This document shows, one piece after another, positions 10,203 to 20,040 of a stretch of DNA of 64,000 bases. Source of the DNA: Moellerella sp963519845 (GTDB lineage Bacteria > Pseudomonadota > Gammaproteobacteria > Enterobacterales > Enterobacteriaceae). Location of the stretch: positions 31,386-95,385 of the forward strand of contig CAUQNX010000015.1 of the NCBI GenBank assembly GCA_963519845.1. Direction: 5' to 3'. Position 1 is the first letter of the stretch, and every line of letters begins with the position of its first letter. The translations under genes and the position numbers were made by a program. Below the pieces are notes generated by a model, which saw only the letters and a list, made by a program, of their open reading frames with translations, had not been told where the DNA came from and made no database searches.

Positions 10203-11972
10203 ATGATCAGATGGTTAACGAAATTTGTTATCACACTCCTAGTACTATTGGTACTAACAATCATCGCTGTTTATGCCGGAATGCAAACCCGCTGGGGCTC
10301 CTCGCAACTAAGTTCTATTCTGACTAAATTCACGGATTATGATGTCTCCGTTGGCATTCTAGGCCACCAATTCTCTACAGCGGGTGAATTTGTTCTACAA
10401 GATGTTGAGCTTAAAGCAAAAAAATCCACTTTTTCGCTCAATGCAAAACAGCTGATTATCGAAGTGAATTGGCGCAATCTTTTTTCCGATCAGCTAGTTA
10501 AACGCATAGTCGTTACCCAAGGTAATTTAATCGCGGTCGCCTCCGAGCAAATATTGCCGCTCAATGCCAGTGTGCTTCAATTTACCGATTCGCAAATTAG
10601 CTATAAAACCAATTCACACAATCTCCAAGCAACGGGCTTTACAGGAGGCATCACACCATGGAAAAGTGTCGACAATAATTGGTTTGGAGAAGGAGATTTT
10701 CGTTTTACTGCCAACGGCTTGAATTTTGATAACCATAGTTTTCAACGCGTCTCAGTCACAGGGAAATCGCAGCCCGCATTTATTGAGCTCAGTAATATCA
10801 GCGCGGGTATCAATGGCGGCCTACTTTCTGGCGCGGGAAAACAATCTCAGGATGGCGCTCTGACAATCGATAATCTCACCTTAAGTGGTATTGGTTGGCA
10901 AACTGAAATCTCTTTTGATAATCTCTTTACCCAGCTAGATAATCTCCCTCCTATTACTTTGAATAATATAGAGTTAATCAATACCAGTATTCAAGGAAAA
11001 GATTGGGCTGTTACGGGTTTAAATAGTAAAATTGAAAAACTTGGTTTTGTTAGAGGTAGCTGGAATACCCCTAAAAGCCAAGTTGAATTAGATGCGGATC
11101 AATTGGTGATCAAAAATCATCAAATTAGCCAATTAATTGCCAATTTGAATATCGATCAGGATGTACTACAGATTGATAAATTATCCGGCTACTATGAAAA
11201 AGGGGTGTTTAACCTCGAGGGTAGCTGGCAGCGTAATGATCATATCTTAACCATAGATAAAGCCACTTTGGCGGGTATTCTCTACGCATTGCCGGAAGAT
11301 TGGTTATCTTTTATTAACTCACCTACACCTGACTGGCTATCTGGCTTGTCAGTTAAGCAATTTAGCTTAACTCAATCGATATTAATGAATATTAACGCTG
11401 ATTTCCCTTTTGAGTTTACTAAACTCAGCGGATCTATCACCAATGTCGACTTTATTAAACAAAAGCAATGGGGATTTTGGGGCGGTAAAGCGGTATTCAA
11501 CGCTGATGCTAGTACGCTAAATCAAGTTATGTTGCGCCGTCCTTATATCGAAATTCGCCAAAATGCACAAACATCTCTAGTTGCAACAGCGACCGCCAGT
11601 ATCGATCGTGGTATTAGTAAACTGGCTATTCTGGCTAAGCAGGATGCGGCCACAATGCCTTTCTTATTAAAAGCATCAGGAACCAATGTTGATTTATCCA
11701 TTTTAAATCAATGGGGATGGAATAATCTGCCGCGCGAAATCCTGGGAGATTTTGAAGTAACGCTGAAAGGTGATTTATTAGGTCAATCCGTCCAGAAATC
11801 ATTAGATGGGGAATTAACTGCAATCCCCTTGCGCGGCACAACTATGTTTAAGACGGTAAATAAAGGTGTTGTGACTTCATCTGTCGAAAATATAGATAAG
11901 CCACTAGAGAGCACAAGAAGTGATGAGAACAGTAATGAGGTTAAGGACAATCAGCAAACTGAAGCGCAATAA
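10203..11972 (+). CDS. yicH: AsmA-family protein YicH
   Basis: Member of the AsmA/TamB-like family, anchored in the inner membrane by one N-terminal helix (about residues 5-28) with a long periplasmic beta-rich part; relatives help move lipids to the outer membrane, but YicH itself is poorly understood. I chose ATG 10203 (589 residues) over an in-frame GTG at 10182, because GAGAGGA lies just before 10203 and the product then begins MIRWLTKFV like E. coli YicH. Conserved blocks include QTRWG near the anchor and WGWNNLP near the C-terminus. The last 30 residues are polar and rich in Glu, Asn and Ser. Confidence 0.9.
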   Translation: MIRWLTKFVITLLVLLVLTIIAVYAGMQTRWGSSQLSSILTKFTDYDVSVGILGHQFSTAGEFVLQDVELKAKKSTFSLNAKQLIIEVNWRNLFSDQLVKRIVVTQGNLIAVASEQILPLNASVLQFTDSQISYKTNSHNLQATGFTGGITPWKSVDNNWFGEGDFRFTANGLNFDNHSFQRVSVTGKSQPAFIELSNISAGINGGLLSGAGKQSQDGALTIDNLTLSGIGWQTEISFDNLFTQLDNLPPITLNNIELINTSIQGKDWAVTGLNSKIEKLGFVRGSWNTPKSQVELDADQLVIKNHQISQLIANLNIDQDVLQIDKLSGYYEKGVFNLEGSWQRNDHILTIDKATLAGILYALPEDWLSFINSPTPDWLSGLSVKQFSLTQSILMNINADFPFEFTKLSGSITNVDFIKQKQWGFWGGKAVFNADASTLNQVMLRRPYIEIRQNAQTSLVATATASIDRGISKLAILAKQDAATMPFLLKASGTNVDLSILNQWGWNNLPREILGDFEVTLKGDLLGQSVQKSLDGELTAIPLRGTTMFKTVNKGVVTSSVENIDKPLESTRSDENSNEVKDNQQTEAQ

Positions 11973-11989
11973 AATCAGAAATATAGATA

Positions 11990-12014
11990 CCGCTGGCGAC
12001 GATATCGTCAGCGG
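11990..12014. terminator. hairpin between converging yicH and fabY
   Basis: A 10-bp stem (one G-T pair) with loop CGATA, starting CCGCTG and ending CAGCGG. It lies between the two convergent genes. Neither side has a strong T run, though the minus-strand side is T-richer, so it is a plausible but weak terminator. Confidence 0.5.
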
Positions 12015-12044
12015 GTGCAACTTTGTAGGTTAATCGGCAATTGT

Positions 12045-12968
12045 TTAATCGGGAATAGCTTTTTTTCCTTGAGGCAATACCATATAAACACCAGTAAAAA
12101 CTGCGCCAACGCTATTATCTTCACCCAGAACACTCACTTCTAATATCACTCGAGCTCTATTACCACGTGCCAAGCGATCTAACTCACCACTTAACCCTGA
12201 TAAATCAGCAATAGCAGTCGGTCTGCCACTAACAGGTTTACGATAACGGATACTGCCATCAACCAATACTATGTCACCACCCAATTGCCGCTCTTGCAAT
12301 AATAACCAGATCAATCCCCAGCCCGTCAATGTGGCTAAAGAGAATTGGCTACCGGCAAAAATAGTCTGATGTAAATTCTGATTACCCGCTTCGGCCATAG
12401 TAGTAATAAATTTTTGCCCAGTATATTGGCTAATACGGACACCCATTTTTTCACTCAATGGAATATGTGTATACCAAGCGCGCTGTAATTCACCGCACCA
12501 ATCGGGTCGATGCAATATTTGATCTAGCGTTTCAACTGGCTTGATCATTAAGAAATGGCGAACGGGTGTATTCAGTTGCCCTGCGATTGGTCCTCGGTTT
12601 TCAAAGCCTAATTGATCAAAAAATGGCATTGCCTCTTCACGAACACTAGAGACAACACGCTTAACCCCTTCCTGACGAGCTACTGAGTCCAATGCCATGG
12701 CAATCAGCTTACCCAAGCCTTTGCCTTGCATCTTTGGGTGCACAGCGAGGAAACGGATTGAGCCTTCATTATCCGCATTGATATATAAACGCCCTACTGC
12801 CAAAATCTGATCTTTCTCATCCATCACCATTTGATGATGAGCAGTAAGATCATAACCGTCCTTTTCTGAACCCAGAGGTTGATTAAAAGGCTTGCGTAAC
12901 ATCTCCCAACGGAACTGATAATAAGCGCTGAATTCAGCTTCCGTTTTGGGTATACGTAGATGATACAT
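12045..12968 (-). CDS. fabY: acetyltransferase-thioesterase fusion, FabY (YiiD)
   Basis: Two-domain protein: an N-terminal GNAT acetyltransferase (residues 1-150, CoA loop HPKMQGKGLGKLIA) and a C-terminal hotdog-fold domain (about residues 165-305). E. coli YiiD/FabY has this layout and is reported to supply an alternative initiation route for fatty-acid synthesis. The ATG at 12968 is chosen over 12989 because a strong AAGGAGGT lies eight bases upstream and the protein then begins MYHLRIP like the family. It has 307 residues and is 24 bp downstream of dtd, so the two are probably cotranscribed. Confidence 0.92.
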   Translation of the reverse strand: MYHLRIPKTEAEFSAYYQFRWEMLRKPFNQPLGSEKDGYDLTAHHQMVMDEKDQILAVGRLYINADNEGSIRFLAVHPKMQGKGLGKLIAMALDSVARQEGVKRVVSSVREEAMPFFDQLGFENRGPIAGQLNTPVRHFLMIKPVETLDQILHRPDWCGELQRAWYTHIPLSEKMGVRISQYTGQKFITTMAEAGNQNLHQTIFAGSQFSLATLTGWGLIWLLLQERQLGGDIVLVDGSIRYRKPVSGRPTAIADLSGLSGELDRLARGNRARVILEVSVLGEDNSVGAVFTGVYMVLPQGKKAIPD

Positions 12969-12992
12969 AGAACAAACCTCCTTGATCATTAA

Positions 12993-13430
12993 TCAAACCT
13001 GTAGCCAAAATGTCACGGGACCATCATTTATTAAGCTGACTTGCATATCCGCAGCAAATTGTCCTGATTCAGTGCAAATATCTGCTAAACGGCAATGATC
13101 GATAAAATTCTCATATAATTGCTCTGCCATTTGCGGTTCAGCTCCACCCGAAAAGCTGGGTCTCATGCCTTTGTTAGTATCAGCAGCTAGCGTAAATTGG
13201 GAAACCACTAATAGGCTGCCACCTGCTTGCTGGACATTTAGATTCATTTTACCTTGTTGGTCGCTAAAAATGCGATAACCAAGGATTTTATCACTTAAAC
13301 GTTTTACTTTTTGCTCATCATCGTTTTTTTCAACGCCAAGTAGCACCAGTAAACCTGTTCCTATTTCGCCCACAGTTTTTCCGCCAACATTGACGCTCGC
13401 CTGTGAGACGCGCTGAATGAGTGCGATCAT
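12993..13430 (-). CDS. dtd: D-aminoacyl-tRNA deacylase
   Basis: Removes D-amino acids (and mischarged glycine) from tRNA, protecting translation. With the ATG at 13430 the product is 145 residues, exactly the E. coli length, beginning MIALIQRV; the upstream in-frame start at 13454 is not used in relatives. Both signature motifs are present: SQFTLAAD (about residues 77-84) and the GPVTF motif near the C-terminus, whose Gly-Pro pair gives chiral selectivity. In E. coli rbn separates dtd from yihX; here only 79 bp separate them and rbn is missing. Confidence 0.96.
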   Translation of the reverse strand: MIALIQRVSQASVNVGGKTVGEIGTGLLVLLGVEKNDDEQKVKRLSDKILGYRIFSDQQGKMNLNVQQAGGSLLVVSQFTLAADTNKGMRPSFSGGAEPQMAEQLYENFIDHCRLADICTESGQFAADMQVSLINDGPVTFWLQV

Positions 13431-13509
13431 GATAATCCTGTATTGCAGTAGCAAAGTGACTGAATATTATCATAATAATAAAAGTCACCTTGCTCAATGA
13501 AGATACTAT

Positions 13510-14124
13510 TTAGTCGACAGAAACACTAAAATCGTGTGATTTAAAGAGTTCAGGAATAGTGTTTTTATCAATAACATGAACAGTATTGATACCTAAACTA
13601 GCCGCAGCATCTATATTTTCTTTAACATCATCAAAAAATATAGCCTGTTCAGCTTCAAAGCCTTCCGATTGCAAAACATATTTGAAGATTTCAGGATCAG
13701 GCTTACGCATACCTAAATCTTGAGACAAATAGAGGAAATCGGCAGCTTCTGCAATTTCGGGATAGTGTTGTGGCCAATAATCCGTATGAAGACGGTTAGT
13801 ATTTGATAATACAACGACGCGGTGCCCTTGCTCGCGGAGTTTATCCATTAAGTCAATCACTTCGGTTCGTAGTGAAACGAAAATAGCATGCCAACCTTCA
13901 GCAAATTGCTCGAAGCTTAATGAAATACCCATCTCTTCACAAAGATACTCGGCAAATTCCAAATCTGAAATTTTACCGCACTCATGTTGTTGAAATGTAT
14001 CACCGAACGTAAATGAACTGGCAATGTCTTCGACCGGTGTGTCGCTAAGTTCGCTCCACTTTTTAAAAACACGATTAAAGTCGATATCAATAATGACATT
14101 ACCCATATCGAAAATATACAGCAT
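13510..14124 (-). CDS. yihX: HAD hydrolase YihX, glucose-1-phosphate phosphatase
   Basis: Cytoplasmic HAD-superfamily phosphatase; the E. coli orthologue hydrolyses alpha-D-glucose-1-phosphate. The 204 residues begin MLYIFDMGNVIIDIDF, where the first Asp of the HAD motif I (DxG-type variant) is residue 6. Motif II is VLSNTNR, motif III the lysine in MRKPDPEIF, and motif IV FFDDVKENI. GAGAGGA lies before the ATG. The E. coli neighbours dtd and fabY are retained downstream. Confidence 0.94.
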   Translation of the reverse strand: MLYIFDMGNVIIDIDFNRVFKKWSELSDTPVEDIASSFTFGDTFQQHECGKISDLEFAEYLCEEMGISLSFEQFAEGWHAIFVSLRTEVIDLMDKLREQGHRVVVLSNTNRLHTDYWPQHYPEIAEAADFLYLSQDLGMRKPDPEIFKYVLQSEGFEAEQAIFFDDVKENIDAAASLGINTVHVIDKNTIPELFKSHDFSVSVD

Positions 14125-14257
14125 AAATCCTCTCCAAAGTTAAGAATTGAATTTACTTTAATCATTATTTATAGCCGTGAACAGTACTAATTACAGATCT
14201 GAGTCGGATTTTCGCTATAAGCTGCAAATTCAGCTATTTCGCCTCTATTTTCTCACC

Positions 14258-15157
14258 CTATTCCCGGCAGTATCGTCGAAACAGTCGCGCTAAATGCTCT
14301 CCGGCAGGGGTTAATTTGGTATCTCTACGCTGAAGTAGATAAAAAGTTGCATAAGGAAGCGGCTCTTTTAGGGCCAAGGCGACAAATTGTTGATTGAAAA
14401 AACGATCATTGACGATATCAACCGAAACAATTGAAATATAATCACTTTCAGCCACTAAGCTCAAACACCCCATCAATGTTTCACAGGTCACACTAAAAAT
14501 GGGTGGTTTATCGAGTAAAGCGAAAGTTTCAGACAACATACTGTAATAAGTTCCTTTGGGTGTCGGCATGGTCCAGTGACAATCAACTAACTCATTCAAG
14601 GAAGTGGCATCAGCCTTAGGATGCCCTTTTCTAACAATCACCTTGTACTCTTTTTCCATCAATTTATCGGCATTAAGCTCTGCATCTAAGCTGCCTGAGT
14701 AGTAGGTGTTAACTGTGAAATCCAGCTCACCCTGCCGTAGTTGCGGTAGCATAGTTAATAGCTGTCCATCCACCACACGTAGTTTAACTGTCGGATAATC
14801 TTTGTGAAATTGCGAGATCACCTTCGGCATAACAATCCGAGTTAAGCTACCCGCAATACCAATATTCACCACTCCTCCAGTTAATCCCACACGCTGTTGA
14901 ATATCTTCCTGCGCAATTCTTAGCTCTTCCAATATAAGACTGGCACGTTGTAAAAAGCTGATACCGCACTCAGTCAAACTGATCCCCTGATTACTACGGG
15001 TAAATAACTTTGCACCCAATGAATCTTCCAATTCACGTATGGATTTGGTTAATGCTGGTTGAGAAAGCAGTAGAAATCGACTGGCGGCACGAATACTGCC
15101 ATGTCGACTGATTTCCACAAATGCGCGTAGTTGATTTAACTTAATTGGTGTCGCCAT
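14258..15157 (-). CDS. abgR: LysR-family regulator AbgR
   Basis: Regulator of the adjacent abg genes, read divergently from abgA. The 299 residues have the LysR N-terminal winged helix (about residues 5-64, including SIRAASRFLLLSQPALTKSI) and a periplasmic-binding-protein-like effector domain. E. coli AbgR shares blocks such as QGELDFTVNTYYSG and SWTMPTP-like HWTMPTPKGTYY. The ligand is probably p-aminobenzoyl-glutamate or a related molecule; this is inferred from the neighbours. Confidence 0.9.
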   Translation of the reverse strand: MATPIKLNQLRAFVEISRHGSIRAASRFLLLSQPALTKSIRELEDSLGAKLFTRSNQGISLTECGISFLQRASLILEELRIAQEDIQQRVGLTGGVVNIGIAGSLTRIVMPKVISQFHKDYPTVKLRVVDGQLLTMLPQLRQGELDFTVNTYYSGSLDAELNADKLMEKEYKVIVRKGHPKADATSLNELVDCHWTMPTPKGTYYSMLSETFALLDKPPIFSVTCETLMGCLSLVAESDYISIVSVDIVNDRFFNQQFVALALKEPLPYATFYLLQRRDTKLTPAGEHLARLFRRYCRE

Positions 15158-15171
15158 CCCTTACCCTATTG

Positions 15172-15186
15172 ATAACTTTTAGTTAT
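15172..15186. promoter_or_regulatory. possible AbgR operator
   Basis: An inverted repeat, ATAACT-TTT-AGTTAT, lies 15 bp upstream of the abgR start in the divergent abgR-abgA gap. LysR regulators bind short interrupted palindromes of this kind. Assignment rests on position and symmetry only. Confidence 0.35.
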
Positions 15187-15450
15187 ATAGATAAAGATAA
15201 TCGTATCTTATTTAATCAAATTTGATTGTGTACATTCGAAATGAGCAAGGAGCGCTACACACCATTCACATTTACTTAAAATATATTTAACTTTTATAAA
15301 AATACTTTTAATTATTAAATTTAATTAAATCAAACACAAAATAAAGTTAATCCATTGAATATGAATTAACGACTTAACCAGAAATAAATTTTGGTGAATT
15401 ACGCCAAAAGTATTCTCTTCTTTGTGATAACTAAATGAGATCTTAATAAT

Positions 15451-16767
15451 ATGGATAACACTCTGACAGATTCAATTCAACAAATTAGTGAGCAATTAAA
15501 AATTTGGCGCCGTGATTTCCATCAATTTGCCGAATCCGGCTGGTTTGAATTTAGAACCGCGACCCTAGTCGCCGATGAGCTTCAGCGTCTGGGCTATCAG
15601 TTACAAATGGGTAAAGAGGTGATGCAGGCAGATGCTCGAATGGGTCTCCCTTCTGAACAAGCGTTAGAGCATCAGCGACAACGTGCGATTGAACAAGGCG
15701 CTTTGCTAGAATGGTTACCCCATTTTGCCGGTGGATTTACGGGTCTAGTCGCCACACTAGATACGGGCAGACCCGGTCCTACGCTAGCATTTCGCGTTGA
15801 TATGGATGCTCTTGATCTTGATGAAGATATTACCGATGCTCATCGTCCTTATGCCGCAGGATTTTCATCTTGTAATCAACATATGATGCACGCTTGTGGC
15901 CATGATGGTCATACGGCAATTGGCCTTGGATTAGCTCATATTTTGAAAAAACATCAAGACCAGCTAAATGGCAAAATCAAACTGATTTTTCAACCTGCAG
16001 AGGAAGGAACGCGTGGGGCAAAATCCATGGCTGAGGCTGGTGTTGTCGATGATGTTGATTTCTTTGTCGCCATTCATCTAGGTACTGGCGTTCCCGATAG
16101 TGAATTGGTTTGTGGCTGTGAGAACTTTTTAGCCACAACTAAAATTGATGTGACCTATCAGGGCGTAGCTTCTCATGCTGGTGCTAAACCCGAAGAGGGA
16201 AAAAATGCGCTGTTAGCCGCGGCACAAGCCACTTTAGGGCTGTACGCCATTCCTCGTCATAGTGAAGGTAGTTCCCGTATCAATGTGGGTGTTCTCAATG
16301 CCGGTATCGGTCGAAATGTTATCCCTGACAACGCAGTGATGAAAGTAGAAACTCGCGGCGAAACCAATGAAATTAATGCCTTTATCTATCAGCAAGCACT
16401 CAATGTTATCGAGGGCGCGGCAAAAATGCATGACGTTAAATATGATATCCGTCTTATGGGTGCCGCTCAGAGCAGTAAACCTAGCCCAGTTTGGGTTGAT
16501 TTTATTTATCAACAAGCAAAACAACATATCCCCGAATTAAAATCCGTCGTTAAAACTTTCCCTCAAGCCGCTGGCTCAGAAGATGCCACCTATTTTATGG
16601 AGCGCGTTAAAGCACAAGGTGGATTAGCTACTTACCTAATTTTTGGGAGTGAATTAAGCGCTGGTCATCACAACGGGCGATTTGATTTTAATGAAGACGT
16701 TATGGCTATCGCAGTGAAAACACTCGCAACCTTGGCGATCAACTTACCTCAATTTGGAGATAAATAA
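15451..16767 (+). CDS. abgA: p-aminobenzoyl-glutamate hydrolase subunit A
   Basis: Subunit A of the M20-family metalloamidase that splits p-aminobenzoyl-glutamate, a folate breakdown product, to p-aminobenzoate and glutamate. It has 438 residues. Metal-binding motifs HACGHDGH (about residues 148-155), the catalytic-base region FQPAEEGTRGA and the dimerisation-domain SHAG are all visible. An insertion before the first metal ligand (about residues 55-90) is typical of AbgA. It is followed directly by abgB with which it forms a heterodimer. Confidence 0.95.
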   Translation: MDNTLTDSIQQISEQLKIWRRDFHQFAESGWFEFRTATLVADELQRLGYQLQMGKEVMQADARMGLPSEQALEHQRQRAIEQGALLEWLPHFAGGFTGLVATLDTGRPGPTLAFRVDMDALDLDEDITDAHRPYAAGFSSCNQHMMHACGHDGHTAIGLGLAHILKKHQDQLNGKIKLIFQPAEEGTRGAKSMAEAGVVDDVDFFVAIHLGTGVPDSELVCGCENFLATTKIDVTYQGVASHAGAKPEEGKNALLAAAQATLGLYAIPRHSEGSSRINVGVLNAGIGRNVIPDNAVMKVETRGETNEINAFIYQQALNVIEGAAKMHDVKYDIRLMGAAQSSKPSPVWVDFIYQQAKQHIPELKSVVKTFPQAAGSEDATYFMERVKAQGGLATYLIFGSELSAGHHNGRFDFNEDVMAIAVKTLATLAINLPQFGDK

Positions 16768-16768
16768 A

Positions 16769-18217
16769 ATGAAACCCTCATTAATCGATTTTATTAATCA
16801 CTATATTGATCGACGCCAACATGATTTTACTCGTCTCAGTGACGATATTTGGGATCACCCCGAAACTCGCTTTGAAGAGACTTACTCAGCAACGTTACTC
16901 GCCGATGCATTAGAACAAGAAGGATTTGAAGTTCAGCGGGGAGTTGCCAATATTGAAACCGCTTTTATTGCCAGCTATGGCAGCGGTAAGCCAGTTATTG
17001 CACTACTTGGCGAATATGATGCATTAGCGGGTTTAAGCCAACAATCCGCATGTAGTTCGCCTAATCCATTGATTGTAAATGGTCACGGTCATGGGTGTGG
17101 TCATAATTTGTTGGGTACAGCAGCACTTGCCGCCGCAACAACCGTTAAATCGTGGATGCAGGAAAATAATCTTAAGGGCACTGTGCGTTTTTATGGTTGT
17201 CCCGGTGAGGAGGGAGGTTCTGGCAAAACCTTTATGGTCAGAGAAGGTCTTTTTGATGATGTTGATGCTGCCATTACTTGGCACCCAGAATCATTTAGCG
17301 GAGTATTTAACGTCCAGTCACTTGCCAATATTCAAACTGCCTTTCATTTCAAAGGCGTTGCGGCCCATGCTGCTAACTCACCTCATTTGGGCCGCAGCGC
17401 ATTAGATGCTGTGACCTTGATGAATGTCGGCGTACAGTTTTTACGTGAACATGTTATTCAAGAAGCGCGTATGCACTATGCGGTCACCAATACAGGAGGG
17501 GGATCGCCGAACGTTGTACAAGCAGATGCTGAAGTTTTATATCTTGTACGCGCGCCACAACTCAATCAAGCACAGGATATCTATCAAAGAGTTATTGATA
17601 TTGCCAAAGGGGCAGCGCTGATGACAGGGACGCAACTCGATATTCGTTTTGATAAAGCCTGTTCAAATTACGTTCCTAACCGCAGCATCGAAAAAGCCAT
17701 GTATCAATATGTTCAAGCTTTTGGCATCCCTGAATATAGTGAGGAAGATCGCCAATTTGCGGCTGATATTCATCAAACGCTCACCAAAGATGATCTTATT
17801 AATGCCAAACTCAACGCCGCTCGCACCGCTGGTGATGAAGGTGTTCTCTGGGCTGAGCGACAAGGTCAACAGTCGCTAACCACTGAGGTGCTGCCTTATA
17901 TCGAATCACAAGAGCTGATGTATGGTTCTACCGATGTCGGGGATGTCAGTTGGGTCACGCCCACCGCACAATGTTTTAGCCCTTGCTTCGCTTTCGGTAC
18001 TCCCCTTCATACATGGCAATTGGTGGCGCAAGGTCGTTCACCTATTGCGCATAAAGGTATGTGTTTGGCGGCTAAAGTGATGTCGGGAACTGTCATCCAA
18101 TTACTGAGCGATACTCAGCTACTCGCCAATAGTCAGGCCGAATTTCAGCGCCAACGTGATAGAGAGCCCTATTCATGCCCTATCCCTTCAGATATTAAAC
18201 CATCACCTTTGAAATAG
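16769..18217 (+). CDS. abgB: p-aminobenzoyl-glutamate hydrolase subunit B
   Basis: Partner subunit of AbgA, also of the M20 peptidase fold, 482 residues. Metal-binding region GHGHGCGHNLLG (about residues 103-114), CPGEEGGSGK and the AAHAANSPHLGRSALDA block match E. coli AbgB. The ATG at 16769 is chosen because GGAG from the end of abgA lies nine bases upstream; an upstream in-frame ATG at 16754 lies inside abgA and lacks a site. The start falls 1 bp after the abgA stop, so translation is probably coupled. Confidence 0.95.
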   Translation: MKPSLIDFINHYIDRRQHDFTRLSDDIWDHPETRFEETYSATLLADALEQEGFEVQRGVANIETAFIASYGSGKPVIALLGEYDALAGLSQQSACSSPNPLIVNGHGHGCGHNLLGTAALAAATTVKSWMQENNLKGTVRFYGCPGEEGGSGKTFMVREGLFDDVDAAITWHPESFSGVFNVQSLANIQTAFHFKGVAAHAANSPHLGRSALDAVTLMNVGVQFLREHVIQEARMHYAVTNTGGGSPNVVQADAEVLYLVRAPQLNQAQDIYQRVIDIAKGAALMTGTQLDIRFDKACSNYVPNRSIEKAMYQYVQAFGIPEYSEEDRQFAADIHQTLTKDDLINAKLNAARTAGDEGVLWAERQGQQSLTTEVLPYIESQELMYGSTDVGDVSWVTPTAQCFSPCFAFGTPLHTWQLVAQGRSPIAHKGMCLAAKVMSGTVIQLLSDTQLLANSQAEFQRQRDREPYSCPIPSDIKPSPLK

Positions 18218-18339
18218 TATTTGCCTATATATTTTACCTATATAGCAGCCGAACGCTTAACTCTCTATGCGTGCGCCTCCGCACCCTACCGATAAAGAAT
18301 GAAAAAATAATAACTAAAACAAACGCAAAGGAAAATACG

Positions 18340-19863
18340 ATGAGTGATATGCCAATAAAGCGAAGTCCGGGGAAGATTTTTAGTTTTATAGAACGTGTTG
18401 GTAATAAAATCCCCAATCCTTTTATTTTGTTCGTGTATTTAATTGCCATACTGATGGTGGCGACCGCGATTGTATCATGGCTCGATTTAGCGGTTAAAAA
18501 TCCTGCCAATGGCGAGTTGGTTAGAGTTAATAATCTATTGAGTGTCGAAGGAATTCAGTGGATTCTACCCAATATAGTGAGAAACTTTAGTGGATTTGCG
18601 CCATTAGGCGCTATTCTTGCGCTGGTTATTGGTGCGGGCTTGGCTGAAAAAGTCGGTCTGTTACAAGCACTAATGTATAAAATGGCTTCGAGTATTAATA
18701 AGCGTTATGCCAGTTATATGGTGCTATTTATCGCTTTCTTTAGCCATATTTCATCGGATGCGGCATTAGTGGTTATGCCTCCTCTCGGCGCATTAATCTT
18801 TATTGCCGTGGGTCGCCATCCTGTAGCGGGCTTACTTGCTGCTATTGCTGGTGTCGGTTCGGGCTTCACCGCTAATTTACTGATTGTCACTACAGATGTT
18901 TTACTCTCAGGTATCAGTACTGAAGCGGCTCAAATGATCGATCCTAGCCTACATGTCAGTGTTATCGATAACTGGTATTTTATGGCGACATCAGTGATTG
19001 TATTGACGATTGCCGGTGCCTTGTTAACAGACAAATTTATCGAACCGCGTCTCCCTGCTTGGGAAGGCAGTAGTGACGAGAAACTGGAGGCGTTAACGCC
19101 ATTACAGAATCGTGCTTTATGCATGAGTGGGCTCTCTGCACTGATTTTTATTGCGCTAATGGCACTGATGGTTATTCCCGAAAATGCGCCACTGCGTGAT
19201 CCAATAACCGGCTCAATTATTCCATCACCCTTTATCAAAGGTATTGTGCCCGTTATTATTTTGTTTTTCTTTGTTGTCTCAATTACCTATGGCGTTTCCA
19301 CCAAAGCGATAAAAAAACCCAATGATATCCCCGATCTCTTGGTTGATCCCATGAAGAATATGGCCGGTTTTATCGTTATGGTTTTCCCATTAGCCCAATT
19401 TGTTGCCTTTTTTAATTGGAGCAATATGGGTAAATTTATGGCTATTGGGCTAACTGATTTGCTTGAAACATTGGGAATGACAGGCGTTCCTGCATTTCTT
19501 GGGTTGATGTTCTTATCCGCTTTTCTCTGTATGTTTATTGCCAGCGGCTCAGCGATTTGGTCAATACTGGCGCCGATCTTTGTCCCTATGTTTATCTTAC
19601 TTGGCTTCCATCCGGCTTTTGCTCAGATTATTTTCCGTATTGCTGACTCAGCCGTTTTGCCTTTAGCGCCTATGTCGCCTTTCCTACCGTTATTTTTAGG
19701 ATTTTTACAGCGATATTATAAAAATGCCCAGCTAGGAACCTATTACACCCTAATATTACCTTATCCATTAGTATTCTTTGCTGTATGGATAGTTCTACTT
19801 GTCGGCTGGTATTATGCGGGATTACCTATAGGTCCAGGTATTTACCCTAACTTAGTCCCCTAA
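18340..19863 (+). CDS. abgT: p-aminobenzoyl-glutamate transporter AbgT
   Basis: Inner-membrane transporter of the AbgT family, importing p-aminobenzoyl-glutamate in E. coli; some relatives export sulfonamides. It has 507 residues and about nine to eleven membrane segments plus two hairpins. Conserved blocks include HISSDAALVVMPPLGA (about residue 134) and the SGSAIWSILAP re-entrant loop. ATG 18340 is chosen because AAAGGAAA lies just upstream and the E. coli protein begins at the same place; the earlier in-frame start at 18271 has no support. A 122-bp gap after abgB may leave room for weak regulation. Confidence 0.95.
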   Translation: MSDMPIKRSPGKIFSFIERVGNKIPNPFILFVYLIAILMVATAIVSWLDLAVKNPANGELVRVNNLLSVEGIQWILPNIVRNFSGFAPLGAILALVIGAGLAEKVGLLQALMYKMASSINKRYASYMVLFIAFFSHISSDAALVVMPPLGALIFIAVGRHPVAGLLAAIAGVGSGFTANLLIVTTDVLLSGISTEAAQMIDPSLHVSVIDNWYFMATSVIVLTIAGALLTDKFIEPRLPAWEGSSDEKLEALTPLQNRALCMSGLSALIFIALMALMVIPENAPLRDPITGSIIPSPFIKGIVPVIILFFFVVSITYGVSTKAIKKPNDIPDLLVDPMKNMAGFIVMVFPLAQFVAFFNWSNMGKFMAIGLTDLLETLGMTGVPAFLGLMFLSAFLCMFIASGSAIWSILAPIFVPMFILLGFHPAFAQIIFRIADSAVLPLAPMSPFLPLFLGFLQRYYKNAQLGTYYTLILPYPLVFFAVWIVLLVGWYYAGLPIGPGIYPNLVP

Positions 19864-19873
19864 AATAGTCATC

Positions 19874-19908
19874 AAACGCTTGGTCAAAAATCAGGCGTTT
19901 TGTTTTAT
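19874..19908 (+). terminator. intrinsic terminator of the abg operon
   Basis: AAACGC pairs with GCGTTT and the stem continues inward with wobble pairs to a CAAAA loop (about 11 bp in all), followed by a T-rich run. It lies 11 bp after the abgT stop. Confidence 0.8.
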
Positions 19909-19981
19909 TGGGTCAATAAGCAGAATTTGATCGATAGCGGTTATTACAAAGAGGTCGAACAGGAGAGTTTAGCTAGCATAT

Positions 19982-20011
19982 AAAAAAGATCAGGGCGCTA
20001 GGCGCCCCGAT
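19982..20011 (-). terminator. intrinsic terminator of bipA
   Basis: On the minus strand a 10-bp G+C-rich stem (20011-20002 with 19998-19989) and a 3-base loop lead into a run of six T. It lies about 30 bp past the bipA stop. Confidence 0.9.
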
Positions 20012-20040
20012 TTCATTATAAACCGAAATAGGCAAAGGAA

